Of a stretch of 64,000 nucleotides of DNA, positions 36,682 to 45,113 are shown piece by piece. The number at the start of each line of letters is the position of its first letter. The first letter of the stretch is position 1. Source of the stretch: Ruminococcus sp. (GTDB lineage: Bacteria; Bacillota; Clostridia; Oscillospirales; Ruminococcaceae); NCBI GenBank assembly GCA_021770655.1, contig JAETQO010000013.1:1-64000 (forward strand), in the 5' to 3' direction. The notes beneath the pieces were generated by a model. It searched no databases and was not told where the DNA came from. It worked only from the letters and a program-made list of their open reading frames with translations. Both the position numbers and the translations under genes were made by a program.

Positions 36682-37106
36682 TTAAGGCAGCACCGCACAA
36701 CTACTGCCTAACGGCTTTGTGCACGTATAACCTGCCAATTTTCCGTTATCTTGCACAGAAACTCCTTGAAAGACACAAGTATTCCTGCGTCGTTTCTATA
36801 CAATCTAACGAAAAATTTTCTGCGTTATCCGCACACAATAGTTGTGCGGAGATCGGCGACAAATATCGCTGTACTTACGGCTGTCCGGTAAATGACGAAG
36901 GCTATGGAATATGCAGTAAAACAATGATGATGCTTTATCCGATCATGGAAGCCGTAAGAAGCGGCGGAGATTTGCAGAATATCGGCGGCGACGGAAAATA
37001 CAGCAAGAACATTGTTTGTCCCGACGGCTGTGTAATGTTCCGATTGACGGCAAAACCGCTCGGCAACGAAAATTTCCACACAGGCGGGTATTGGAAAGAA
37101 CCCTAA
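36678..37106 (+). CDS. TIGR04076-like protein whose N terminus is built from a MITE-like repeat
   Basis: The frame gives 142 residues. The last 85 or so resemble the TIGR04076 family: IGDKYRCTYGCPVNDEGYGICSKTMMMLYPIMEAVRSGGDL, then IVCPDGCVMFRLTA, with several Cys that may bind metal. The first 57 or so residues come from the repeat described at 36686-36850 and do not look like the family's own N terminus. The ATG overlaps the mutS stop (ATGA), so the reading frame may still be expressed. The ancestral 5' end was probably replaced or interrupted by the element. It may be a decaying gene; the family function is unknown. Confidence 0.6.
   Translation: MIKAAPHNYCLTALCTYNLPIFRYLAQKLLERHKYSCVVSIQSNEKFSALSAHNSCAEIGDKYRCTYGCPVNDEGYGICSKTMMMLYPIMEAVRSGGDLQNIGGDGKYSKNIVCPDGCVMFRLTAKPLGNENFHTGGYWKEP
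36686..36850 (+). repeat. MITE-like repeat, copy B
   Basis: An 11-bp perfect inverted repeat, CCGCACAACTA (36693-36703) / TAGTTGTGCGG (36839-36849), bounds about 155 bp. The left 41 bp share about 80 percent identity with copy A at 16972-17012, including CCTAACGGCTTT and GTGCAC/ATGCAC. A second palindrome, TCCGCACA...TGTGCGGA, lies at its right end. No transposase is inside, so it would be a non-autonomous element. Confidence 0.6.
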
Positions 37107-37137
37107 TTGTAAAGGTAGATATAAAAGGATTTTATAA

Positions 37138-39183
37138 ATGACAGAAATAAAAGTATTGAGCAAGGAGGTTTCCGAGCTTATCGCCGCGGGCGAGGTCATC
37201 GACAGACCCGCTTCGATAATAAAGGAACTGCTTGAAAATGCAATAGACGCAGGCGCAAACGTTATAACAGTTGAGATAAAAAACGGCGGGCGCACCTATA
37301 TAAGAGTTACCGATAACGGAAAGGGTATCGCTCCCGACGATCTGCCTACCGCTTTTCTTCGTCATGCCACAAGCAAGATAACCGAGAAAAAGGATCTTGA
37401 CGGTATTATGACGCTGGGTTTCCGAGGAGAGGCTCTCGCGTCTATATGCGCCGTGTCAAAGGTCGATGTGCTTACAAAAAGATTGGAGGACGACTACGGT
37501 ACTCATTACGCAATTGAGGGAGCGGTTGAAAAGGTCTGCGAACAATGCGGCTGTCCGGACGGCACGACCTTTGTGGTAAGGGATATTTTTTACAATGTTC
37601 CGGCAAGGCTCAAATTTCTGAAAAAGGATGTGTCGGAGGGCAATCATGCCGCTGATCTGGTAACAAAGCTCACACTTTCGCACCCTGAGATCTCATTCAA
37701 GTTTATAAGGGATAATAAGGTAGAGATCCTCACGGCGGGCGACGGAAAAATTTATTCAGCGGTTTATTCGGTCTACGGCAGGGAGTTCGCAAATTCACTG
37801 TTGGAAGTTGATTATTCCTGGCAGGGTATTCACGTAGGCGGTTATGCGGTCAAGCCTTTGAGCGCAAAGCCCAACCGAAGATTTCAGAATTTCTTTGTAA
37901 ATAAAAGATTCGTTAAGTCGAAGGCTTGTGCGGCAGCGCTGGAGGAGGCTTACAGAAACCTGCTGATGACAGGAAAGTTTCCTGCCTGCGTGCTGTATAT
38001 AGACATACCGCCCAATACGATAGACGTTAACGTTCACCCCACTAAGATAGAAGTAAGGTTTTCCGACGAAAAGCTCATGCATGAGGCAGTGTTCTTTGCG
38101 GTAAAGAACGCACTGATGAAAAATGATAAGCCAAATGAAATGAAGCTTGAAAGCAGACGTAATTTTTCGGACAGCGAGCTTTTCAATGTTTCTCCGAAGG
38201 ACAGCGGCGTTCAGCTTAAATTCGGACTTAATGAGCGCGCTGATAACAGTGAGAACGCTCCCGAATCTGCTGTCAGGGAGTCTGCAAAATCTTCTCAGCC
38301 GTTTGCCGGCAACGGAAAGGACGTGCCGGAGCTTAAAACAGTTGAGACCAGCAAAATTACTGCGGACGAAAAAAGCAGGCTGAACGGAAACGACGACCTG
38401 TTTCTGGCAAGTCTTGAGCAGGAAAAGCCGGAGATCAAAGAGCCGGAATTTACTTCTCACCGTATAACTGTTGAGGAGATCAACAAAGCTGTAAGCGAGA
38501 TACCTCTTCCGGAAGAACCGCAGGAGGACAAAGGCGAGGCGTTTAAGTTCATTGACGCGGAAAGTTTTACGAAGAAAAGAACCGTCATACTTGAAGAAAG
38601 TGAGCCGGAAAAGCCAAAGCCTGTGGTGGTGGGAGAGCTTTTTAAGACATATGTTGTAGCGCAGGCGGGAGATGAAATGATCCTGATGGACAAGCACGCC
38701 GCTCATGAACGCTATATTTTCGAGAAGATAAAGAACAACGCCAATGAGCTTGAACCGCAGATGCTTCTTGAACCGATTATGGTGTTGCTTTCCTATGACG
38801 AATATGACGCTCTTACTGCAAATATTGACAAGGTGTCAACGCTGGGATTTGTGATAGAGGCGGACGTTGCACCTACCGTGGCGGTGAAAGGTGTGCCGAT
38901 AATTTTGGGCGACGACAATCCTACGGATATAGTCTGCGGCCTTGCCAAGAATTTTCTTGACAATAAGCTTAATCCGCAGGTGGAAATATTCGACGATCTT
39001 TATCATTCAATTGCCTGCAAGGCGGCGATAAAGGCCAACGATACCAACAGCGGCATTGAGCTTCAGGCGCTGGTCAACGCAGTTTACGGTCAGGAAAATA
39101 TCAGATACTGTCCTCACGGCAGACCGGTCATGATCACTCTTACGAAAAAGGACATTGAAAAGCAGTTCAGACGGATTTTATAA
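37138..39183 (+). CDS. mutL: DNA mismatch repair protein MutL
   Basis: This GHKL ATPase and endonuclease works in mismatch repair with MutS. It is 681 residues. The N-terminal motifs are IAAGEVIDRPASIIKELLENAIDAGA (motif I, about 16-41), DNGKGI and GFRGEALASI. A low-complexity, acidic linker spans about 330-480. The C-terminal nuclease site MDKHAAHERYIFEKIK fits the DxHAxxExxxxE motif of endonuclease-type MutL, with CPHGRP near the end as the zinc-binding part. This fits an organism without MutH. Confidence 0.97.
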   Translation: MTEIKVLSKEVSELIAAGEVIDRPASIIKELLENAIDAGANVITVEIKNGGRTYIRVTDNGKGIAPDDLPTAFLRHATSKITEKKDLDGIMTLGFRGEALASICAVSKVDVLTKRLEDDYGTHYAIEGAVEKVCEQCGCPDGTTFVVRDIFYNVPARLKFLKKDVSEGNHAADLVTKLTLSHPEISFKFIRDNKVEILTAGDGKIYSAVYSVYGREFANSLLEVDYSWQGIHVGGYAVKPLSAKPNRRFQNFFVNKRFVKSKACAAALEEAYRNLLMTGKFPACVLYIDIPPNTIDVNVHPTKIEVRFSDEKLMHEAVFFAVKNALMKNDKPNEMKLESRRNFSDSELFNVSPKDSGVQLKFGLNERADNSENAPESAVRESAKSSQPFAGNGKDVPELKTVETSKITADEKSRLNGNDDLFLASLEQEKPEIKEPEFTSHRITVEEINKAVSEIPLPEEPQEDKGEAFKFIDAESFTKKRTVILEESEPEKPKPVVVGELFKTYVVAQAGDEMILMDKHAAHERYIFEKIKNNANELEPQMLLEPIMVLLSYDEYDALTANIDKVSTLGFVIEADVAPTVAVKGVPIILGDDNPTDIVCGLAKNFLDNKLNPQVEIFDDLYHSIACKAAIKANDTNSGIELQALVNAVYGQENIRYCPHGRPVMITLTKKDIEKQFRRIL

Positions 39184-39219
39184 CTATGCTGATCTATCAG
39201 AGTTTGCGAGGTGTGATTT

Positions 39220-40179
39220 TTGGAAAACAAGATACCGATGCTTGTCATTGCAGGTCCGACAGCTTCCGGTAAAACCGCCCTTGCGGTGGAGCTTGCAAGG
39301 CTTTATAACGGCGATGTCGTTTCCGCTGATTCAATGCAGATATATAAAGGTCTGAACGTTGCTACGGCAAAGCCTGATGCAGAGGAAATGAAAGGGATAC
39401 CTCATTATCTTATAGATTTTCTCGAACCTGATAAGCCTTTTTCCGTTGCGGACTACGTTAAGCTGGCAGGCGAAAGAGTACGAGAGATTTACGGCAGGGG
39501 CAAGCTTCCTATTGTCTGCGGAGGTACGGGACTTTATATCAGCTCACTGGTAGATAATCTTATCTTTGATGAAACGCCCTCGGACGGAAGCATCAGGAAA
39601 CGCATTGAGGCTGAGGCAAAGGAAATCGGGAATCATGCGCTTTGGGAAAGGCTGAGGAAAGTCGATCCCGAAACGGCTGAAAAGGTACACGAAAATAATC
39701 TTCCCCGGGTAATAAGGGGACTTGAGGTTTTTGAAGCTACGGGTATTCCGCTTTCACAGCACAAGGTCAACAGCCGCAGAGAGGAATCTCCGTTTGACGC
39801 TTGCATTATAGGTCTTACAGCGTCGGACAGGCAGTATATTTACGACAGGATAAACAAGCGGGTAGACATTATGCTGGAAAAGGGCCTTGTGGAGGAATGC
39901 AGGAGCTTTTATGAAAGCGTTACTCCCGCTACCGCATATCAGGCTATTGGATATAAAGAGCTTGTGCCTTATTTCGAGGGAAAAACCGGTCTGGAGGAAT
40001 GTCTGGATAAAATAAAGCAGGAAAGCCGTCATTATGCAAAAAGACAGTTGACATGGTTTAGACGAGTTGACGGAATTCAATGGGTTGAGATCGATAAATT
40101 TGGAGATTTGAAAAAAATTATAGAAAATATTCAAAATATTATAGCCAAATCAAAAATTATGTGTTATAATATAATTTGA
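39220..40179 (+). CDS. miaA: tRNA dimethylallyltransferase
   Basis: This enzyme adds the dimethylallyl group to A37 of tRNAs; MiaB then thiolates it. The start is TTG 39220, 8 bp after GCGAGGTG. An ATG six codons later would give a shorter form. It is 319 residues. The Walker A loop is AGPTASGKTALAVELAR (about 10-26), followed by DSMQIYKGL, the KPDAEEMKGIPHYLID block, GGTGLYISSL and the C-terminal RHYAKRQLTWFRR. The miaA-hfq pair is a classical arrangement. Confidence 0.95.
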   Translation: MENKIPMLVIAGPTASGKTALAVELARLYNGDVVSADSMQIYKGLNVATAKPDAEEMKGIPHYLIDFLEPDKPFSVADYVKLAGERVREIYGRGKLPIVCGGTGLYISSLVDNLIFDETPSDGSIRKRIEAEAKEIGNHALWERLRKVDPETAEKVHENNLPRVIRGLEVFEATGIPLSQHKVNSRREESPFDACIIGLTASDRQYIYDRINKRVDIMLEKGLVEECRSFYESVTPATAYQAIGYKELVPYFEGKTGLEECLDKIKQESRHYAKRQLTWFRRVDGIQWVEIDKFGDLKKIIENIQNIIAKSKIMCYNII

Positions 40180-40280
40180 TAAAGTATTTTTGACGTAAAA
40201 ACAAAGTATAGCGGCGTGAAAAAGCAGTAATCAGGCTTTTTATCGTCTGTATAAGCAAAATATTGAGGAGTTGTTTTATT

Positions 40281-40523
40281 ATGAACAAGAATTTGAATTT
40301 ACAGGACGTTTTTCTTAATCAGGTTAGAAAGGATAAGATCTCATCGACCTTTATTCTTATGAACGGTTATCAGTTCAAGGGCATTGTAAGGGGCTTTGAC
40401 AGCTATGTAGTTGTTCTTGATTGTGAGGGAAAGCAGAACGTTGTCTATAAGCATGCTATTTCAACTATAGTTCCGTCAAGACCTATCAACATTCTTGACG
40501 CGGCGAACAATACGGAGGCATAA
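40281..40523 (+). CDS. hfq: RNA-binding protein Hfq
   Basis: This 80-residue protein forms hexameric Sm-like rings that bind small RNAs. ATG 40281 is preceded by GAGGAG, and the frame from 40263 adds six non-family residues. Sm1 and Sm2 motifs are clear: [31 protein letters not shown] and the [12 protein letters not shown] end. A TATAAT at 40165-40170 could be its own promoter, but a -35 is poor. It follows miaA, as in many bacteria. Confidence 0.96.
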   Translation: MNKNLNLQDVFLNQVRKDKISSTFILMNGYQFKGIVRGFDSYVVVLDCEGKQNVVYKHAISTIVPSRPINILDAANNTEA

Positions 40524-40537
40524 GAGGGAAGTACAGT

Positions 40538-41770
40538 ATGAATTCATTGACCGTTAAAATCCTTACCGGTCTGCTTTCCGTACTCATTCTTACTACTATC
40601 GGCAGCCAGCTATATTATAATCTGCACGACCGCCACGACACGGAAGAGGCGGTACTTGTTACTATCAACGAGGATATACCGTTTCAGGGCGTTATCATCC
40701 GAAACGAAAAGGTCGTTACCTATGACGGCGGAGGCGTGCTGGATTATACCTATCCCGACGGCAGTAAGATCTCCGTGGGTAATACCATAGCTACGGTTTA
40801 TTCCTCTGAGGACGCTATCGTTGCGAAAAACAAGATCGATCTGTTGGAGGAGGAAATTTCCGCACTTGAAAGAGCGCAAAATCCGGGAACAACGAATTAC
40901 GTTCAGCCCGAAACGATAAAGAGCAATATCGACGGGAAATATAAGGAGCTTTTGTCCTATTCCGTTGACGGCGATTTTTCCCGTATGTCCAAGGTTAAAG
41001 AAGATATGTCTTTGGCGATGAATATTTATAATATCGTCACAAAGTCGGAGAAGAGCTACGACGCGAAGATAAGCGAGCTGAGGAAAAAGGCAGAGGCTCT
41101 TGAACAGCAGGCCTCGTCCTCAGAAAAGACTGTGACTGCGGACGAGACCGGTTATTTTGTTTCCTATGCCGACGGTTATGAGCAGAAGCTTACCACTGAA
41201 AACGCCGGCGAGTTGACCGAAAATGAGATAAAAGACATTATATCCGATCAGAACAAGCCGGTAAAAAACGCTGTCGGAAAGATGTTTACCGATTATTCCT
41301 GCAAGATCGTCGGGATAGTTGATAATGATAAGAGAATTACCGAGGGCGAGTTTCTGCAGATGGCTATGAGCGTCACCAAAAACGTTTACGACGTTAGGGT
41401 GGAGTCGGTGAAAAACTGCGATGATGAGAACAAAGTTATCGTGGTGCTTGCCTGCGACAGGCTCGACGAAGCGCTGGTGGAATCGAGAGTTCAGTCGGCG
41501 GAGCTTATTTTTGACGAGTATCAGGGTCTGAAGGTTCCGAGGAACGCAATACGTTTCCGCGGAGAGGAAAAAGGAGTTTATGTTATTCTCGGCAAGGATA
41601 TAACCTTCAAAAAGATCGACGTTGTTTATGAGGGGGATGATTACGTTCTCTCGAAAAACACCTCGGAAGAGGACTATCTGCTGCTTTACGATCAAATTTT
41701 GTTAGAGGTGGTTTCAAATGAAGATGTGCAGCGAAGCGAATCGGTCAGCAAAGACATCAGCTCAGGATAA
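40538..41770 (+). CDS. HlyD-like membrane protein of the sepF cluster
   Basis: This 410-residue protein has a single N-terminal membrane helix (about 5-24) and a large extracellular part. The extracellular part includes lipoyl-like beta segments (about 38-90, GVIIRNEKVVTYDGGGVL...), a coiled coil (about 95-215, Lys/Glu-rich) and a beta-barrel region at about 215-390. This layout matches periplasmic-adaptor/HlyD-like proteins of Gram-positives, but no ATP-binding or outer-membrane partner is adjacent. It lies at the head of a yggS-sepF-ylmH-divIVA cell-division cluster, so a role in envelope or division is inferred from context. Its stop lies 53 bp inside yggS. Confidence 0.75.
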   Translation: MNSLTVKILTGLLSVLILTTIGSQLYYNLHDRHDTEEAVLVTINEDIPFQGVIIRNEKVVTYDGGGVLDYTYPDGSKISVGNTIATVYSSEDAIVAKNKIDLLEEEISALERAQNPGTTNYVQPETIKSNIDGKYKELLSYSVDGDFSRMSKVKEDMSLAMNIYNIVTKSEKSYDAKISELRKKAEALEQQASSSEKTVTADETGYFVSYADGYEQKLTTENAGELTENEIKDIISDQNKPVKNAVGKMFTDYSCKIVGIVDNDKRITEGEFLQMAMSVTKNVYDVRVESVKNCDDENKVIVVLACDRLDEALVESRVQSAELIFDEYQGLKVPRNAIRFRGEEKGVYVILGKDITFKKIDVVYEGDDYVLSKNTSEEDYLLLYDQILLEVVSNEDVQRSESVSKDISSG

Positions 41771-42464
41771 TTATTTTCCGGATGTTCTTGAAAGCTGTAA
41801 GGAAATATGTTATAATATAGAGAACGCCAAAGCAAAATGGCGTAAAAGCGACGAGGTTATCCGTGCAATGGCAGTGACGAAAACTGTTGCTCCCGAAAAA
41901 ATCAATTTTGCCGTGGCTCAGGGTTTTACGCTGCTTGGCGAAAACAGAGTACAGGAATATCTGTCCAAGAAGGACTTCTACGACAAAAGCGCGGAGGTTC
42001 AGTTTATCGGACATTTGCAGACCAACAAGGTCAAATATATCATTAATGACGTAACGCTTATTCAGTCGGTGGATAATCTGAAACTTGCTCAGGAGATCAA
42101 CAGACTGGCGTTGAAAAACAATAAGGTAATGGACGTTCTGGTAGAAATAAACATCGGTGACGAGGCGACCAAGAGCGGCGTTTCCGCTGATATGGCGGAG
42201 GAGCTTGTGAGACAGGCTGCCGAGCTGCCGGGTATTTCCGTCAAGGGTCTTATGGCGATACCGCCGGTAGGCTCGGGCGAGGACGTTTTTGATAAAATGC
42301 ATGGGATTTTTCTGCGTGTAAAGGAGAAATCCATTCCGGGAGTTTCTATGGATATTCTGTCTATGGGAATGTCGGGAGATTATGAGCTGGCTATAAAGCA
42401 TGGCTCGACTTTGGTGAGAATCGGAACAAAGCTTTTCGGAGCTAGAAAATATTTGGAGGGTTAA
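41718..42464 (+). CDS. yggS: YggS family pyridoxal-phosphate homeostasis protein
   Basis: This PLP-binding TIM-barrel protein regulates vitamin B6 pools. It is 248 residues; the YggS barrel begins about residue 20. The PLP Lys lies in AVTKT (about residue 55), with GENRVQEYLSKK, HFIGHLQTNKV-like VQFIGHLQTNKVKYI, and MGMSGDYELAIKHGSTLVRIGTKLFG, which is highly diagnostic. ATG 41718 is preceded by GAGGTGG. It is in the ylmE position of the Gram-positive division cluster. Confidence 0.93.
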   Translation: MKMCSEANRSAKTSAQDNYFPDVLESCKEICYNIENAKAKWRKSDEVIRAMAVTKTVAPEKINFAVAQGFTLLGENRVQEYLSKKDFYDKSAEVQFIGHLQTNKVKYIINDVTLIQSVDNLKLAQEINRLALKNNKVMDVLVEINIGDEATKSGVSADMAEELVRQAAELPGISVKGLMAIPPVGSGEDVFDKMHGIFLRVKEKSIPGVSMDILSMGMSGDYELAIKHGSTLVRIGTKLFGARKYLEG

Positions 42465-42466
42465 AA

Positions 42467-42910
42467 ATGGGCGCTTTACAGGGTTTAAAAAATTTGTTCG
42501 TAGGCGAGGACGAGCTTGAGCAGGAGGAAATGTATCAACAGCCGACATATGAGAGCAAGGCAGATTACGGCGACAAGGCAAAGACAGGCGGATATGAAAG
42601 CACAACTCGACAGGTAAGAATGGAGCAGTCTACCACATTGCAGATAGTACTTGCAAGACCAAGCGATTTTTCTGAGGTAAAATCCATTGGCGGAGATATA
42701 AATGATCAGAAAACCGTTCTTCTTAATCTTGAAACGGTTAAGAGCGAGGACGCAAAGAGGATTCTTGATTTTATTTCGGGCGTTGCTTATGCAAACGGTG
42801 CGGATATCAAGATGATGGCACAGAAGACCTTTGCGATAATGCCGAGAAACGTTGGCTTTTCCGGCGTAGACCTTATGAGCGAGCTGGAGAATAACGGCTA
42901 CAGTTTCTGA
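42467..42910 (+). CDS. sepF: Cell division protein SepF
   Basis: This protein binds FtsZ and the membrane at the division septum. It is 147 residues with an amphipathic N-terminal helix (MGALQGLKNLF), a variable acidic linker and the SepF core, about 60-145. The core begins TTLQIVLARPSDFSEVKSIGGD and runs through KTVLLNLETVKSEDAKRILDF and a SGVAYANGADIKMMAQKTFAIMP ending. Only 2 bp separate it from yggS and from ylmH, so the trio is one transcript. Confidence 0.95.
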   Translation: MGALQGLKNLFVGEDELEQEEMYQQPTYESKADYGDKAKTGGYESTTRQVRMEQSTTLQIVLARPSDFSEVKSIGGDINDQKTVLLNLETVKSEDAKRILDFISGVAYANGADIKMMAQKTFAIMPRNVGFSGVDLMSELENNGYSF

Positions 42911-42912
42911 TA

Positions 42913-43695
42913 ATGAGCGAAAGTAAGTATTCTTTTTTGCAGGGTCTTGATGACGATGACGTTCGTCTGCTGGATAGGCTGAGCGATTGGACGAGAGCGG
43001 CGGAGGAAAAGTATGTTGTTAAGTTTTCAGCATTTCTTGACGAAAGGCAGTGTCTTTTGTGCAGCCGGCTTATGGCGTCGCTGAAATATGAAAATTATAT
43101 GCTGTGGGGCGGTTTTGAGGGTGCTCAGAGACAGATGATCTGTGTATATCCTCAATACGGTGAGCCGGACAAGTCGGATTTTCCTATAGTTCCTGTGACA
43201 TTTCGCTATCGAATGGAAGACAAGCTTACACACAGAGATTTTTTAGGGTCTCTTATGGGTATGCGGATAACAAGGGACAGTGTGGGAGACATTCTTGTGG
43301 GAGAAGGCTCTGCGGCGGTGTTTTTAAGAAATTCGGTGGCTGAGGACGTGTTGTTTTCTTTGAAAAAAGTAGGCAGAACAGGAGTCAAGACCGAGAGAGG
43401 TTATGACGGCAGTATCGCACCGGAGGTAAAAACCGTTGAAATATGCGGTACGGTCGCCTCAATGAGGGCGGACTGTATATTCAGCCTTGCGGCTAAGCTG
43501 TCGAGAGAAAAGGCGGCTCAGCTTATAAAGAATACCGGAATTGAAATAAATCACGTTTTGAAAAATTCGCCAAAAGCTACGCTTGACGAGGGAGATGTAT
43601 TCTCGGTAAGAGGATACGGAAAGTTCGTGTTAGTCTCGGTGGACGGCGTTACTAAAAAAGATAGAATTCATATAACATTGTGTAAATTTGTGTAA
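42913..43695 (+). CDS. ylmH: YlmH-type S4-domain RNA-binding protein
   Basis: This 260-residue RNA-binding protein has an N-terminal domain and a C-terminal S4 domain (about 183-250, with FSLAAKLSREKAAQLIKNTGIEINHVLKNSP and DVFSVRGYGKF). It is the Gram-positive YlmH, found between sepF and divIVA. Studies in Bacillus link YlmH to rescue of stalled ribosomes. That role is taken from the family. The sequence is ordinary for the family. Confidence 0.9.
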   Translation: MSESKYSFLQGLDDDDVRLLDRLSDWTRAAEEKYVVKFSAFLDERQCLLCSRLMASLKYENYMLWGGFEGAQRQMICVYPQYGEPDKSDFPIVPVTFRYRMEDKLTHRDFLGSLMGMRITRDSVGDILVGEGSAAVFLRNSVAEDVLFSLKKVGRTGVKTERGYDGSIAPEVKTVEICGTVASMRADCIFSLAAKLSREKAAQLIKNTGIEINHVLKNSPKATLDEGDVFSVRGYGKFVLVSVDGVTKKDRIHITLCKFV

Positions 43696-43713
43696 AAATC
43701 AGGAGGTTTTGTT

Positions 43714-44517
43714 ATGTTGAGTCCAAATAATATTAAGGGTAAGACCTTTGATACCGAAAAAAACGGATACAGCCGTGAGGACGTAAGCGAGTTTCTCGCA
43801 AAGGTCGCAGAGGATTATGCTGAGGTCGTAAAGGCTAATCAGGAAAGCGAAGCGAAGATAATCAAGCTTGTTGAGAAGATCAATGAGTACCGTGAGGACG
43901 AAGAAGCTATCCAGCAGGCTCTTGTTGTGGCTCAGAAGGAAGCTAACAAGATACTTACCGAGGCAAAGACCCAGGCTCACGATATGATCGAATCTGCAAA
44001 GACAGAGCAGGTAAGATTTGCTGAGCAGAGCGCGTCCGAATGTGAAAGAATCGTTAAGGAGCATAAGGAAAAGTGCGCTGAACTTATCAAGACGAATACA
44101 GAGATAACAGAAAAGAAGATAAACGCTGTAAGAGAAGCTTATGATAATGAGCTTGCCAATTTTGAAAATCTCAAAGCTGAGGTTACATATTTTAAGGCTA
44201 ATCTTACCGAACTTTATAATAAGCAGATCAGGCTTATTATGGAACTTCCTACTATGTCTCCGGAAGAGCTTGACGAGTATGAAAACGGAGAGTATGAGGA
44301 GGAAAGCGTTGCCGAAGAGACTGCTGCCGATGAAACTGTTGAGGCGGCAGAGGAAGAAACTTCTGAGAAAGAAACCTCTGATGAGGAGAACGCCGACAAT
44401 GAGCAGACTCCTGTCACGGACAGCGAGCAGGTAGAGAAGATCCTCAATACAGGTTCTTTCGATCCCGTTATTCCGAAGACCTCTCCTTCTGATCTGAAAT
44501 TCGGTAAAAATAATTGA
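43714..44517 (+). CDS. divIVA: DivIVA domain protein
   Basis: This polar/septal coiled-coil scaffold is 267 residues. The N-terminal motif LSPNNIKGKTFDTEKNGYSREDV (about 2-24) is the lipid-binding DivIVA start. A long coiled coil (about 30-190) follows, and then an acidic, Glu-rich linker of about 55 residues and a short C-terminal end. The acidic tail is longer than in Bacillus DivIVA. AGGAGG precedes the ATG. It follows ylmH by 18 bp. Confidence 0.92.
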   Translation: MLSPNNIKGKTFDTEKNGYSREDVSEFLAKVAEDYAEVVKANQESEAKIIKLVEKINEYREDEEAIQQALVVAQKEANKILTEAKTQAHDMIESAKTEQVRFAEQSASECERIVKEHKEKCAELIKTNTEITEKKINAVREAYDNELANFENLKAEVTYFKANLTELYNKQIRLIMELPTMSPEELDEYENGEYEEESVAEETAADETVEAAEEETSEKETSDEENADNEQTPVTDSEQVEKILNTGSFDPVIPKTSPSDLKFGKNN

Positions 44518-44521
44518 CCAT

Positions 44522-44546
44522 AAGGCTCTGTTACCGCAGAGCCTTT
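44522..44546 (+). terminator. Weak hairpin after divIVA
   Basis: Stem AGGCTCTG (44523-44530) / CAGAGCCT (44537-44544) is followed only by TTGCTGG. It may be a partial terminator or processing site before lspA. Confidence 0.45.
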
Positions 44547-44591
44547 GCTGGTTTACGCCCTTAGGCGAATATATTTTGGAGTAAAAGTTTA

Positions 44592-45113
44592 ATGTTTGTT
44601 GTTTCACTTGTAATTATTGTTGTTCTCACTGCGGCGGATCAGCTTATCAAGCTGGCTGTGACAAATAATCTTGCACTGAACTGTCAACCTATCGAGGTGA
44701 TAAAGCTGGGTGACTTTAAGATATTCAGCTTGACTCATATCAGAAATACCGGTGCGGCATGGAGCATGATGTCGGGAAAGACTTGGTTTCTTGTGGGTTT
44801 GCCGATAATTGTCTGCATTGTTGCTGTTATTTATATGTATAAGATACGCAAAGGCTCTAAGCTGGAGCTTGTGTCTTTGGCTATGATTTTGGCGGGGGGA
44901 ATAGGCAATCTTATCGACAGGATCAGACTGAAAGAGGTTGTTGACTATATAAAGTTTGAGCCTATCGATTTCCCTGTGTTTAATTTTGCTGATATATGTA
45001 TCGTTATAGGCGGTATTCTGTCCGTTATCTGTTTTTGCTTTTTAGAGGGAAAAAAAGATAGGAAGACTGAAATGAACAAGGACGAGGGAAAGAAACAGAA
45101 TGAACAGACTTGA
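44592..45113 (+). CDS. lspA: Lipoprotein signal peptidase
   Basis: This aspartic membrane peptidase (signal peptidase II) cleaves the signal of prolipoproteins such as those encoded in the pur operon. It is 173 residues with four membrane helices. The catalytic Asp pair is in AGGIGNLIDRI (about 97-107) and FPVFNFADICIV (about 120-132), with RNTGAAWSM as the second conserved block. The C terminus is Lys-rich. It overlaps rluD by 14 bp. Confidence 0.95.
   Translation: MFVVSLVIIVVLTAADQLIKLAVTNNLALNCQPIEVIKLGDFKIFSLTHIRNTGAAWSMMSGKTWFLVGLPIIVCIVAVIYMYKIRKGSKLELVSLAMILAGGIGNLIDRIRLKEVVDYIKFEPIDFPVFNFADICIVIGGILSVICFCFLEGKKDRKTEMNKDEGKKQNEQT

Noticed and set aside
40142-40170. Separate promoter for hfq (TATAAT at 40165-40170)
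   Set aside because: The -10 is perfect, but the hexamer at -35 distance is TAGCCA, a poor match. The gene may simply follow miaA.
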